Positions 44,075-52,497 are shown, numbered from the stretch's first letter. The stretch is 64,000 bases of DNA from Bernardetia sp. (GCA_020630575.1 JAHDBD010000002.1:220954-284953); one strand, 5' to 3'. The notes: generated from the letters alone by a model not told the origin. A program made the numbers and translations.

Positions 44075-44785
44075 ATGAAAAATATGAATTATAAATTTAT
44101 TCTCTTCCTTGTCTTCTTTTCAATTCTTTCAGTTGCAGCTTCTCAAGCTCAAGACATAGAATTTGGTTTTGGAGCAGGAGTTTCAAATTATACAGGAGAT
44201 ATTTCTCCTTCTTACAAACTACAAAATGCCCGTCCAGCAGGAGAAATTTTTGTTCGTTATAATCCAAGTCCTGCTTTTTCTTTGCGTTTTGGCGCAATGA
44301 TAGGAGTAATAAAGGCAGATGAAACTAAATCAGATGATCCTTTTTCTCAAAGAAGATTAGCTAAGTTTGTAGGAACAGTATATGAGACATCAGCAAGAAT
44401 GGAATATAATTTTAGAGATTATAGAGCAATGAGTGAACTCAACCGTCTTTCACCTTATGTATTTTTTGGTGGTTCGGTAGCACATATTGCTGTAAATAGT
44501 AATTATTTTGATAATCAACCTAAGGCATTAGAAATTGCTTTGCCTATCGGCGTAGGATTAAAATATATGTTGGCTCATAATTATAATCTAGGATTTGAGT
44601 TTGGAGCAAGACCTACTTTTACAGATGCTATTGATGGAATGCTTCAAGATGATACTATAGATAATGTTAGTAATGTAGGCAAATTTCAAATGACTAATTT
44701 GTTTACTAAAGACATGTATTACTACACAGGAATTTCTCTCAGTTTTACAATAAATAGAGTCGTTTGTCCGACAGAATTTAGATAA
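44075..44785 (+). CDS. DUF6089/PorG-like outer-membrane barrel protein
   Basis: 236 residues. Signal peptide ending ASQAQ (~25). FGFGAGVSNYTGDISPSYKL, GEIFVRYNPSPAFSLRFGAMIG, LSPYVFFGGSVAHI and LGFEFGARPTFTDAIDGM are the hallmarks of DUF6089, the family of the P. gingivalis T9SS component PorG. A small outer-membrane barrel is expected. It shares its plan and its ending (VVCPTEFR versus VRCPVRFK) with the 42726 gene, pointing to an old duplication. Confidence 0.8.
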   Translation: MKNMNYKFILFLVFFSILSVAASQAQDIEFGFGAGVSNYTGDISPSYKLQNARPAGEIFVRYNPSPAFSLRFGAMIGVIKADETKSDDPFSQRRLAKFVGTVYETSARMEYNFRDYRAMSELNRLSPYVFFGGSVAHIAVNSNYFDNQPKALEIALPIGVGLKYMLAHNYNLGFEFGARPTFTDAIDGMLQDDTIDNVSNVGKFQMTNLFTKDMYYYTGISLSFTINRVVCPTEFR

Positions 44786-44828
44786 ATTTTGCAACAAGAC
44801 TTTCAATTTAAAAAATAAGAACTTCTGT

Positions 44829-44862
44829 AACACTTTCTATAAAAAGAGAGTGTTATTTTTTT
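44829..44862 (+). terminator. Intrinsic terminator
   Basis: AACACTTTCT (44829-44838) pairs with AGAGAGTGTT (44845-44854), followed by a long T run. Confidence 0.88.
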
Positions 44863-44946
44863 TGATAAAATAAATCAGGTAAAAAGCTGAAAATAAAGGT
44901 ATAATACTCAAATGAAGCTAAAAATATAAAATAAAATGACTTTTCA

Positions 44947-44978
44947 TTTGAATTTGCTAACTAGTGTAGTTATTTTTG
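44947..44978 (+). promoter_or_regulatory. Consensus Bacteroidota promoter for prs
   Basis: TTTG at 44947-44950, a 20-base spacer, then TATTTTTG at 44971-44978: both boxes and the spacing match the Bacteroidota consensus exactly. The start site would fall near 44985, about 30 bases before the ATG at 45016. It is the best promoter match in the window. Confidence 0.72.
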
Positions 44979-45015
44979 TCTTAAATCTTTTTCTATACTT
45001 CTTGTTCCTACTTCT

Positions 45016-45942
45016 ATGAATTCTGTCAAACTCTTTGCTGGTTCAGCTTCTCGTTATTTAGCCGAAAAAATTGCACACTCCTATGGAAAGCCTTTAGGAC
45101 AACACAATATTCAAATTTTTAGTGATGGCGAAATGTGTCCTAATTATAGCGAATCTATTCGTGGTGCAGATGTTTTTATTATTCAATCGACCTTTCCCCC
45201 TGCTGACAATCTGATGGAGCTTTTACTGATGATTGATGCTGCAAAGCGTGCTTCGGCTGGTTCGGTTACGGTTGTGATGCCTTATTTTGGGTATGCTCGT
45301 CAAGATAGAAAGGATAAACCTCGTGTGGCTATTGGTGCAAAACTGGTAGCCAATCTTATTTCTGCGGCTGGCGCAACTCGTATTATGACTTGCGATTTAC
45401 ATGCAGGACAAATTCAGGGCTTTTTTGATATTCCTGTAGATCATCTTTATGCAACAGCTATTTTTATTCCTTATATCGAATCTCTAAACATTGATAATCT
45501 AGTTTTTGCTTCACCTGATGTAGGAGGAGTTGCTAGAGCTAGAAGCTATGCTTCACAATTTCATGCTGATATGGTTGTTTGTGACAAACACAGAAAAAGA
45601 GCTAATGAAATTGCTTCTATGCAAGTGATTGGAGATGTAGAAGGTGCAAATGTAATAATTGTAGATGACCTTATCGATACAGCAGGAACAATTTCAAAAG
45701 CAGCTCAGGTTTTGCTTGACAATGGTGCTGTTTCTGTACGTGCTATTGCTACACACCCTGTTTTGTCTGGAAAGGCGTATGAAAATATTAATAACTCTCC
45801 ACTTTTAGAACTGGCTGTAATGGATACTATTCCATTAAAAGAAAAGTCAGATAAGATAAAAGTATTATCTGTGGCTGAACTTTTTGCGAAGGCTATTCGT
45901 AAGATTCACGATCAAGAATCTATTAGTACATTGTTTATCTAA
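45016..45942 (+). CDS. prs: Ribose-phosphate pyrophosphokinase (PRPP synthetase)
   Basis: Makes PRPP from ribose 5-phosphate and ATP for nucleotide, His and Trp synthesis. 308 residues, normal length. SRYLAEKIAHSYGKPLGQ, the DGEMCPNYSESIRGADVFIIQS segment, MPYFGYARQDRKDKPR (flexible loop), DLHAGQIQGFFDIPVDHLYA and the PRPP loop VIIVDDLIDTAGTISKAA are all present. It has a consensus promoter and its own terminator, so it is a single-gene unit. Confidence 0.97.
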   Translation: MNSVKLFAGSASRYLAEKIAHSYGKPLGQHNIQIFSDGEMCPNYSESIRGADVFIIQSTFPPADNLMELLLMIDAAKRASAGSVTVVMPYFGYARQDRKDKPRVAIGAKLVANLISAAGATRIMTCDLHAGQIQGFFDIPVDHLYATAIFIPYIESLNIDNLVFASPDVGGVARARSYASQFHADMVVCDKHRKRANEIASMQVIGDVEGANVIIVDDLIDTAGTISKAAQVLLDNGAVSVRAIATHPVLSGKAYENINNSPLLELAVMDTIPLKEKSDKIKVLSVAELFAKAIRKIHDQESISTLFI

Positions 45943-45945
45943 AAA

Positions 45946-45983
45946 AAAAACCTTATTTCATTTTGTTGAAATAAGGTTTTTTT
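45946..45983. terminator. Bidirectional intrinsic terminator after prs
   Basis: Arms 45946-45960 and 45967-45981 are perfectly complementary (AAAAACCTTATTTCA) with A and T runs; it can also serve the convergent gene ending at 46002. Confidence 0.9.
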
Positions 45984-46001
45984 CATTAAATGCCAGTTTG
46001 C

Positions 46002-46529
46002 TTATAGCCCAGATGTCTGATTACCACCAGTCATTGTAGCTTGATTATAAAGCAAGTCATGGTCATAATACTTTTTGGTACGACCAATATAAGGCTCTAA
46101 ATGAATATCTGGATGTTGTGTATAATATCCGTGTAATAAATATTCATAGTCCATGTGAACATCAGAACCATCATAACGAGGATAGTTTACAAATGCTTCT
46201 GCATCAATAGAATCCACGTTTACTGTTTTGGCATCATGGTTAAGTTTTGCAAGTCCAATAGGAACAAGAATATACAAGTGTGTATCTCCTTCATTGCACA
46301 TACTTTGTTCTATTTCAATATCTAGATACAGAACTCTCTCTAGTTCCTTTGAGGCTATAAGTCCTCTTACTTTTCCAAGTTCTAGCCTACCATCTGCAAA
46401 TACTTTCCAATCTTGTACGTTATCATAGCCATCAGCTACTTTATAACTATCTAAATCTTCTAGACGTTCTAGAGTAATTTCTTCGTGAAAATCCGTAGTA
46501 TCTACGGTAGTGTTTTTGTTGTATTCCAT
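46002..46529 (-). CDS. PRC-barrel domain protein
   Basis: 175 residues, soluble, acidic. The central part fits a PRC-barrel: YKVADGYDNVQDWKVFADGRLELGKVRGLIASKELERVLYLDIE followed by YILVPIGLAKLNHDAKTV. Such domains bind proteins or stabilise complexes (first known from photosynthetic reaction centre H subunit); in heterotrophs the role is often stress-related. C-terminal tail Tyr/His-rich (HGYYTQHPDIHLEPYIG). The next gene upstream (46594) is on the same strand after 64 bases and may be cotranscribed. Confidence 0.82.
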   Translation of the reverse strand: MEYNKNTTVDTTDFHEEITLERLEDLDSYKVADGYDNVQDWKVFADGRLELGKVRGLIASKELERVLYLDIEIEQSMCNEGDTHLYILVPIGLAKLNHDAKTVNVDSIDAEAFVNYPRYDGSDVHMDYEYLLHGYYTQHPDIHLEPYIGRTKKYYDHDLLYNQATMTGGNQTSGL

Positions 46530-46593
46530 AATAAAAATAAAGTTAAAAAAATGAGGTAATATTTTGAAAATCTATAATCTAAGCTAATATAGC

Positions 46594-47217
46594 TTACTCC
46601 ATAGCTATTTTCTTCATCACACTGGCTGCTTTATCAATAAAATCTTTTACATCAGCTTTTTGTTCTAATGTCAAAGTATTTGGATCAATATCTTTTGCTT
46701 CTTTCTTTAGGCTCTCATTTATAGAACCATCAGTAAGTTGATTCAATGCTCCACTGACTTGCAAAAATGCGTTTCTGATATGATCAGCGTGATCAGTTTC
46801 TTTCCAATTTTTTTGGATTTCATCGGCTGCTGTATCTAAATTTTTATGTAAACTTTCTATATTCATCTGTTCAGCCATTCCTTTTTTATTAGCAAGAGCT
46901 TCCAAAGCATCTCCCATGTGGCGAAGTGCATTTGCTGTATATTCGTGATGAATATCCATTTGTGCGTCTGTATAAGGGTTTTCTTCATTTGCAAACATCA
47001 CAAAAGTATTTACTTCTGCTGGAAGGGTTGTTGTCTCTGTGTTATTTTCTTCAGGAAGAATTTCGTTTTCAGGAACTTCATTAGCCACTACTTCTGTTTC
47101 TACATTATCATCTACTCGGAATCCGAAATAAATACCTGCTCCAATTAATAAAAGTAGCAAAAGACCTAATAACCAAGGAATAATTGGGGTTTTCTTTTCA
47201 ATTTTAATTTCTGCCAT
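46594..47217 (-). CDS. Hypothetical membrane-anchored protein
   Basis: 207 residues. An N-terminal membrane anchor (~12-31, IPWLLGLLLLLLIGAGIYFGF) is followed by an acidic linker (~35-65) and a helical C-terminal domain (ANALRHMGDALEALANKKGM, DTAADEIQKNWKETDHADHIR). Family not recognised; it should face the periplasm. It is encoded ahead of the PRC-barrel gene and could be part of the same stress response. A TAGCTTTG -7 candidate lies at 47288-47295 on the minus strand. Confidence 0.65.
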   Translation of the reverse strand: MAEIKIEKKTPIIPWLLGLLLLLLIGAGIYFGFRVDDNVETEVVANEVPENEILPEENNTETTTLPAEVNTFVMFANEENPYTDAQMDIHHEYTANALRHMGDALEALANKKGMAEQMNIESLHKNLDTAADEIQKNWKETDHADHIRNAFLQVSGALNQLTDGSINESLKKEAKDIDPNTLTLEQKADVKDFIDKAASVMKKIAME

Positions 47218-47520
47218 AATAATTTCTAGTTTAAAAAGTTTAGTTTAAAAAATGAATATCAATTGTCTGATATTCTTACTTCTATAACAAAGCTAATTAG
47301 ATTTTGTTTAAAAAAATATATTTTAACTTGAATTCTTTATATATCTCACTCTGAGAAGTTCTTGATGTTTTTTTTATTCCAACTGATTAATTAAAAATTT
47401 TTATTGAATAGAATTAAACCTTTGCTTTATTTTACGGTCTAAGTATAAAAGTCAAACACGAAATATATTGTAAAACATAACTTCGTTAGTTTGTAATTCT
47501 AAATATTAATTTATTTTTCT
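47218..47520. other. Divergent intergenic region
   Basis: Separates the membrane-anchored gene (minus) from the ECF sigma gene (plus). A -7 candidate for the minus strand is present at 47288-47295; no convincing plus-strand TAnnTTTG was found, as might be expected if the ECF operon is autoregulated by its own sigma factor. Confidence 0.5.
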
Positions 47521-48108
47521 TTGTCAGAAACAGCTCAACCTAGTCAGACAGAACAAGAACAAAAGTGGATTCAGCAATTACAGCATCCACAAACGACTTC
47601 GAAAGAACGCACAATTGCCTTTGATGGAATTATGCGCCTTCACCGACGAGCCATTTATTCTCATATACGAAAAATGGTTATTGATGCTGATGATACAGAT
47701 GATTTGTTACAAGAAACATTTGTAAAAGTGTGGAAAAACATAGATAAATTTAAAAATGAATCTAAACTATATACTTGGATTTATAGAATAGCAACCAATG
47801 AGACATTGCGTTTTTTGGAGAGAAAAAAGAAAAAACAAGGACTTCCGATGAATGAAACATCAGAACAACTTATGCAGAACCTAGAAAGTGATGAACAGTT
47901 TTCAGGAGAAGAAGTACAGTTAATTCTTCAAAAAGCAATCCTGACTTTACCTGACAAACAGCGTTTGGTTTTTAATATGAAGTATTTTGATGAAATGAAA
48001 TATGAAGATATTTCGGAAATAGTAGATACTTCTGTCGGAGCTTTGAAAGCCTCATATCATTTGGCAACAAAAAAAATTGAAGCCTATTTAAAAGAAAATT
48101 ATCAGTAA
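47521..48108 (+). CDS. ECF-type RNA polymerase sigma factor
   Basis: 195 residues. Sigma-70 region 2 (~38-105: HRRAIYSHIRKMVIDADDTDDLLQETFVKVWKN, then YTWIYRIATNETLRFLERKK) and region 4 (~135-192: LTLPDKQRLVFNMKYFDEMKYEDISEIVDTSVGALKASYHLA) are complete. The only usable start is TTG at 47521, since a stop codon lies seven codons upstream. It heads an apparent three-gene unit with a membrane protein and a Spy-like periplasmic protein, the common Bacteroidota envelope-stress arrangement. Confidence 0.9.
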   Translation: MSETAQPSQTEQEQKWIQQLQHPQTTSKERTIAFDGIMRLHRRAIYSHIRKMVIDADDTDDLLQETFVKVWKNIDKFKNESKLYTWIYRIATNETLRFLERKKKKQGLPMNETSEQLMQNLESDEQFSGEEVQLILQKAILTLPDKQRLVFNMKYFDEMKYEDISEIVDTSVGALKASYHLATKKIEAYLKENYQ

Positions 48109-48174
48109 GCAAATAAAATATAGAATACGCTTTAGCTTGTTTAAACAACATTCAAAATATAACCTAGCATTACA

Positions 48175-48696
48175 ATGAAATTAGAAGACATACCCAAAAA
48201 ACAGCCTTTTCAGATGCCTAATGAAGCGCATTTTGATAGTATTTCTAGTAAAATTTATGCTCAGCTAGAAAAAGAGGATGAAAATCAGAATTTGATTGAA
48301 ATAAATAAAGAAACCAAATCAGTTTCTCTTGATTCTCAAAAAACTAAAAGCACGACTCTTTGGATTAAACCTCAAATTATGGGAATTGCTGCAACATTAC
48401 TTTTACTATTTGTTGCAATAGCAGGCATCTATACTTATACTAATAAATCAAATATGGATAAAGCTCAAACAAATTTAGTCCAAGAAAATACTCAAAATTC
48501 AGAAGTAGATTTTTCAAAAATTTCAACTGAACAAATCAATGACTTTTTATTAAATGAAGATATTTCTGAAACTGAATTGGTCAGTTTTATACCTCAAAAT
48601 TCTAGTTTGGAAATAAATAATGTTTTTAAAGATTCTGATTTGAATTCTATTGATGCTGAATCATTAGATTTGATGTTAGAAGAAGAATATCTTTAA
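48175..48696 (+). CDS. Single-span membrane protein, candidate anti-sigma factor
   Basis: 173 residues. A cytoplasmic N-terminal part (~1-62, MPNEAHFDSISSKIYAQLE) precedes one membrane span (~66-88, IMGIAATLLLLFVAIAGIYTY) and an acidic periplasmic tail (~100-173). The FEDI-like opening KLEDIPKKQPFQMPNEAHFD is often found in small proteins after ECF sigma genes in Bacteroidota. Position 66 bases after the sigma gene and topology suggest an anti-sigma role; no zinc-binding anti-sigma motif is visible. Confidence 0.65.
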   Translation: MKLEDIPKKQPFQMPNEAHFDSISSKIYAQLEKEDENQNLIEINKETKSVSLDSQKTKSTTLWIKPQIMGIAATLLLLFVAIAGIYTYTNKSNMDKAQTNLVQENTQNSEVDFSKISTEQINDFLLNEDISETELVSFIPQNSSLEINNVFKDSDLNSIDAESLDLMLEEEYL

Positions 48697-48749
48697 ATAT
48701 AAACTACGAATTACAATCCGAAATAAAAAACCACTCAAAATCAAAATCT

Positions 48750-49229
48750 ATGAAAAATCAATTCTATATAGCATCTCTATTTTTTCTCTTTTTATCTGTT
48801 TCAGCTTTTGCTCAAAAAGGCAGAGGTGGAGGAGATGATCAAATGAGTGAACAATTAAAAGCAATGCGAGTAGCTATGATTACTCAAAACCTTAATTTGT
48901 CTTCGGATGAAGCAGCCAAATTTTTTCCTATTTATAATGAATATTCAACCAAAAGGGAAAACATCAAAAAACAACTTAAACAAAATAGAAGAGAAAGTAA
49001 AAATCTTACAGGAGCAAAACTAGAAATCTCTTTCAAGAAATCATTTGAGCTGCGTGAACAAGAACTAGTTTTAGATAAACTCTACTTCGAAAAATTCAAA
49101 ACTGTTATTCCAGTAGAAAAAATAATGGAATTATATAGAACAGAAAGGCAATTTAGAAGAATGCTTTTAAAAGAACTTTCCAAACGAGGAGGAGGACATC
49201 ATCGACCTGATGACGATGATGAAAATTAG
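48750..49229 (+). CDS. Spy/CpxP-like periplasmic protein
   Basis: 159 residues. Signal peptide ending SAFAQ (~22), then a helical domain: NLNLSSDEAAKFFPIYNEYSTKRENI, KSFELREQELVLDKLYFEKFKTV, which is the LTxxQ/heavy-metal-resistance-type helical hairpin seen in Spy, CpxP and in the 'sensor of ECF sigma' proteins. The tail is Arg/His/Asp-rich (RGGGHHRPDDDDEN) and may bind metal. It completes the sigma/anti-sigma operon and probably senses envelope stress; terminator at 49253. Confidence 0.8.
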   Translation: MKNQFYIASLFFLFLSVSAFAQKGRGGGDDQMSEQLKAMRVAMITQNLNLSSDEAAKFFPIYNEYSTKRENIKKQLKQNRRESKNLTGAKLEISFKKSFELREQELVLDKLYFEKFKTVIPVEKIMELYRTERQFRRMLLKELSKRGGGHHRPDDDDEN

Positions 49230-49252
49230 GATTTATTATACCACTATCTATC

Positions 49253-49293
49253 AAAAAACACTTATTTCAAAGCATTGAGATAAGTGTTTTTTT
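49253..49293 (+). terminator. Intrinsic terminator of the ECF sigma operon
   Basis: AAAAAACACTTATTTCA (49253-49269) pairs with 49276-49292 around AAGCAT, one G-U pair, T run after it. Confidence 0.9.
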
Positions 49294-49608
49294 GTTTTAT
49301 AGGAAGGAGAAAATTCCCAAAAATACTTTGTGGTATAGAATCATAAACAGAATATAAATACTCTTTGATTTAGTAAAAAGAAGATTTTATTCTTCAACGA
49401 ATTTACTTTTGTTGAAGTCCTAATTTATAGATTTGTTGATTTAGTTATGCTAAACCATCAGAAAAAGCTATATAATTAAATTTATTTACCTATAACTAGT
49501 TACTATTTACGGATAACTGGTAACTGATTTAGATTATTTTCCTTAATTTTGCAATCAAATTAAAATAGTAATTCAACTCACAAAAAATTCACTACGAATT
49601 CATTTTTT
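49294..49608. other. Intergenic region with heptamer repeat and -7 candidate
   Basis: No gene. Heptamer-periodic sequence lies at 49493-49528 (AACTAGTTACTATTTACGG, then ATAACTGGTAACTGAT). TAATTTTGC at 49544-49552 is an exact TAnnTTTG match 57 bases ahead of the next ATG, with a poor -33 box. Confidence 0.55.
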
Positions 49609-50100
49609 ATGATTGTCAAAACAAAAAAATATAAAATAGATCCAGATATTTACGTCAAAATTTCATTTGTAAATGCCCTCAAACAATGGTGGTGGGTTTG
49701 GTTTATTCCTCCTGCTATTTTTCTCATCTTCCTTGCTTTTGGTTTGTGGGGTTGGGGATTAGGTGTTGCACTTGTTCTTTCAGGTTTGTATCTTCTTTTT
49801 TGGTATATCCAGTTTAAAGGACTTACAATGCACGAAAAATCTAAACCTCTCTTTGATAAATATGCGTATGACATTAATAGCCAGCGCATTATGATGATGG
49901 TGGATGCAAAAAGAGGTTCAGAAATAAAATGGGACAAAATTATTAAAGTAGAAAAGAGAGAAGATGCTTTTGTTCTTTATCTTTCAAAATATGAATTTTT
50001 GTATTTTCCTTTTACTATCTTCAAATCTGAAAATGAAATAAAATTTGTAGAAACAGTTATCCGTCGCAAAGGTTATTTGAATACAGAGATTAAAAAATAA
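49609..50100 (+). CDS. YcxB-like membrane protein
   Basis: 163 residues. Two adjacent membrane spans (~28-50 WVWFIPPAIFLIFLAFGLWG and ~52-68 GVALVLSGLYLLFWYI) are followed by a beta-strand domain: YDINSQRIMMMVDAKRGSEIKWDKIIKVEKREDAFVLYLSKYEFLYFPFTIF. This is the plan of the YcxB-like family, whose C-terminal domain resembles PH-like folds. Function unknown. The palindrome at 50111-50144 lies between it and mltG. Confidence 0.75.
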   Translation: MIVKTKKYKIDPDIYVKISFVNALKQWWWVWFIPPAIFLIFLAFGLWGWGLGVALVLSGLYLLFWYIQFKGLTMHEKSKPLFDKYAYDINSQRIMMMVDAKRGSEIKWDKIIKVEKREDAFVLYLSKYEFLYFPFTIFKSENEIKFVETVIRRKGYLNTEIKK

Positions 50101-50110
50101 TTAAGAAAAA

Positions 50111-50144
50111 AGACCCTAAGGGTTTATAAAAACCCTTAGGGTCT
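50111..50144. repeat. CCCTAAGGG stem-loop, copy 1
   Basis: Perfect 15-bp arms AGACCCTAAGGGTTT (50111-50125) and 50130-50144 around ATAA. There is no T run, so it is not a classic terminator on the plus strand. The related copy 2 lies at 54940-54972. Confidence 0.75.
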
Positions 50145-50159
50145 AAATTATATATCAAA

Positions 50160-51239
50160 ATGGCTAATTCAAAAAAAGAAAATTCTAAAGGCAAAATCAG
50201 TCTGAAATACAAAATATTTTTAGGGATTTTTGCAGGCTTATCTGTCTTTGCTATTGCTACAAGTTATTATATTTATCAAATGGCTTATACACCTTCTGTA
50301 CTGACACAGAAAGGAGCAGAGCAAAAATACTTATATATTCCCAAAGGAATGAGTTATGATCAGCTTGCTAAACAACTTCGTGAAGATGGAACAATTCAGC
50401 ATCCTGTTGCTTTTGGTGTCTTCTCAAAATGGCTTAATTATGTTGATAATGTAAAAGCAGGTCGTTATATTCTTACTCCAAAAATGAATACGATTGATTT
50501 TGTGCGTCAGCTTCGTTCTGGAAATCAAGCTCCTGTAAATGTTACTTTTAATGAAAACTTACGTTTTTTACCCGAGTTAGCAGGAAAAATAACAAACAAT
50601 TTAGAAATTGATTCGGCAGAGTTTGCAACGTATTTACTTGATGAGAATACAGCCAAAGAATTTGGTTTTGATAAGGACAATTTCATTTCTATGTTTTTAC
50701 CAAATACGTATGAAATGTATTGGACAGATTCGAAGGAAGAAGTTGTAGAAAGAATGAAAAAAGAGTATGACAAATTTTGGACAGACGAGAGAAAAGAACT
50801 AGCTAAAGCTCAAGGACTCTCTCAAAAAGAAGTTGCTATTTTGGCTTCTATTGTTGATGCAGAGACTCGTTATGCTGATGAAAAACCTCGTGTTGCTGGT
50901 GTATATCTCAATCGTTTGGAAAAAGAAATGTTACTTCAAGCTGATCCAACACTTGTTTTTGCTCACAATGATTTTACTATAAAAAGGGTTTTAAATTCTC
51001 ACAAAGAAATAGAATCTCCTTTTAATACGTATAAATATACAGGTTTGCCACCTTCTCCGATTCGTTTGCCTTCTATTGCTGGTCTGAATGCTGTTTTAAA
51101 ACCTGAAAATCATGAATATATTTTCTTTTGTGCAAAAGAAGATTTATCTGGTTATCATGCCTTTGCAAAAACGAATGCAGAACATGAAGCAAATGCAAGA
51201 CGTTATCATAATGCTTTGAATGCTAGAGGGATAAAATAA
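50160..51239 (+). CDS. mltG: Endolytic murein transglycosylase MltG
   Basis: Cleaves nascent glycan strands and sets their length. 359 residues. An N-terminal membrane anchor (~15-41) precedes a LysM-like segment (YLYIPKGMSYDQLAKQL, AGRYILTPKMNTIDFVRQLRSG) and the YceG catalytic domain: FLPNTYEMYW, ILASIVDAETRYADEKPRVAGVYLNRL, LLQADPTLVFA and the end FCAKEDLSGYHAFAKTNAEHEAN. In the ASIVxxET motif the first acidic position is Asp233 where most members have Glu; Glu235 is kept. Normal length and context; own terminator. Confidence 0.94.
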   Translation: MANSKKENSKGKISLKYKIFLGIFAGLSVFAIATSYYIYQMAYTPSVLTQKGAEQKYLYIPKGMSYDQLAKQLREDGTIQHPVAFGVFSKWLNYVDNVKAGRYILTPKMNTIDFVRQLRSGNQAPVNVTFNENLRFLPELAGKITNNLEIDSAEFATYLLDENTAKEFGFDKDNFISMFLPNTYEMYWTDSKEEVVERMKKEYDKFWTDERKELAKAQGLSQKEVAILASIVDAETRYADEKPRVAGVYLNRLEKEMLLQADPTLVFAHNDFTIKRVLNSHKEIESPFNTYKYTGLPPSPIRLPSIAGLNAVLKPENHEYIFFCAKEDLSGYHAFAKTNAEHEANARRYHNALNARGIK

Positions 51240-51267
51240 AGAATTTTCTTAAAAAAATATTTCTATA

Positions 51268-51320
51268 AAAAAGCCTTTCAGAATCTATATACTATTTATA
51301 TAATTCTGAAAGGTTTTTTT
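51268..51320. terminator. Terminator after mltG
   Basis: AAAAAGCCTTTCAGAAT (51268-51284) pairs with ATTCTGAAAGGTTTTTT (51303-51319) with an 18-nt AT-rich loop and T run; one bulged position. Convergent neighbour ends at 51349. Confidence 0.85.
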
Positions 51321-51348
51321 GATAAAACTAAATTCGAAAACAACTTAT

Positions 51349-52215
51349 TTATTCTGCTGCTGTTTCTGTCTCTATTTCTACTTTAGGAGTAGCAATATCT
51401 TCTTTACAGTTATCTAACATAGCTTGGAACATTCCAATAATATCAGTAAGTTCATTTAAGAAGAAACGATGTGGATGAATTTGAATAGTATCACCCTCTA
51501 AACGTAAGAAAAGCCATTGTTCCCCTGTGGTTACACAACCATAAATAGTAGTGATTTGATTGTCTTCACGCTCGTTAAAAATATCTGCTGCAATCATTTG
51601 AGCCACACATTTTCCTAAACCTAAATCAAGATTATTTTTGTAGGCTTGAACAATTGACATTACAGGCGAAGAAATAGAGTATGATTCTGCTCCCATCGAT
51701 AAAATAATATCAGAAGGACCTGCTAAACCTTCACGAGGCTCTACATTAAAATATTCTCCTGAATAAATTGTAAACATACGTTCAGTACGTTTGCGAAGTT
51801 CCAAAAGAACAGGCATTAAAATAAATTCTGTACGTGCTTTTTCTGTCTTAATTGGCAAATCTGCCGTTATTTCCATTGTTTGTTTTAACCATTCACTTGG
51901 CTCAACTGGAGTAATGCCTTCAAATAAATCTTTTTGTACTTCATTGAGATTAAAACGTCTTTTTATACGATCAAAACTAAATTTGTTATAATTCAAAAAC
52001 TCTCTTTTATTATAACGAGAATAGTTATTATGTCCTCCATTGTTATTGTAATTAGAATTATGTCCATTACCAGAACGCTCATTGTGGTTAGAATTATGAT
52101 TTGAGCCTTGGTAACCTCCATTATTGTTAGAGGTGCGTGAGTTGGAATATGAGGACTGTTGATGTGAATCTTCTTCTTGGTTTCTTGAACGATTTGGGTA
52201 CTTAGGTGTTTTCAT
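51349..52215 (-). CDS. Degenerate PD-(D/E)XK-fold protein with Asn-rich N-terminal tail
   Basis: 288 residues. Residues ~1-70 are low-complexity (Asn, Ser, His, Gly with scattered Arg and Tyr) and probably disordered. Residues ~75-280 match a family common in cyanobacteria and Bacteroidota: KFSFDRIKRRFNL, FEGITPVEPSEWLKQTM, KARTEFILMPVLLELRK, then GPSDIILS (D169), and ADIFNEREDNQITTIYGCVTTGEQWLFLRL. Where relatives have the nuclease residues VEAKNE, this one has VQAYKNN (Gln190, Tyr192), so catalysis is probably lost. A nucleic-acid-binding or scaffold role is inference. Single gene. Confidence 0.7.
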   Translation of the reverse strand: MKTPKYPNRSRNQEEDSHQQSSYSNSRTSNNNGGYQGSNHNSNHNERSGNGHNSNYNNNGGHNNYSRYNKREFLNYNKFSFDRIKRRFNLNEVQKDLFEGITPVEPSEWLKQTMEITADLPIKTEKARTEFILMPVLLELRKRTERMFTIYSGEYFNVEPREGLAGPSDIILSMGAESYSISSPVMSIVQAYKNNLDLGLGKCVAQMIAADIFNEREDNQITTIYGCVTTGEQWLFLRLEGDTIQIHPHRFFLNELTDIIGMFQAMLDNCKEDIATPKVEIETETAAE

Positions 52216-52497
52216 TATTATTTGTTCGATATAAATACTATTACTATTGAAAGTAAACTAAATTGATTAAAATTACTATATAAAATAAACTTAAATTAAG
52301 CTGATAGGCTTCTTCTTTTAACTACACGTTCTTTTTTTTAAGATAAACAGATTTTTCTCTGTTTTTTATTCTTATTTCTTATTGCATTCTATTAAATAAT
52401 AGATTAAAGGTTTCCAAAAATAGCGAAAATTTATATAAAAATAAAAAATATATACAATTCTATTAAAAAGATGCTTTAATAAGACTTGTGGTTCTTA

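Noticed and set aside
50111..50144. CCCTAAGGG hairpin as an ordinary terminator
   Set aside because: No T run follows the stem on the plus strand; kept as a dispersed palindrome instead.
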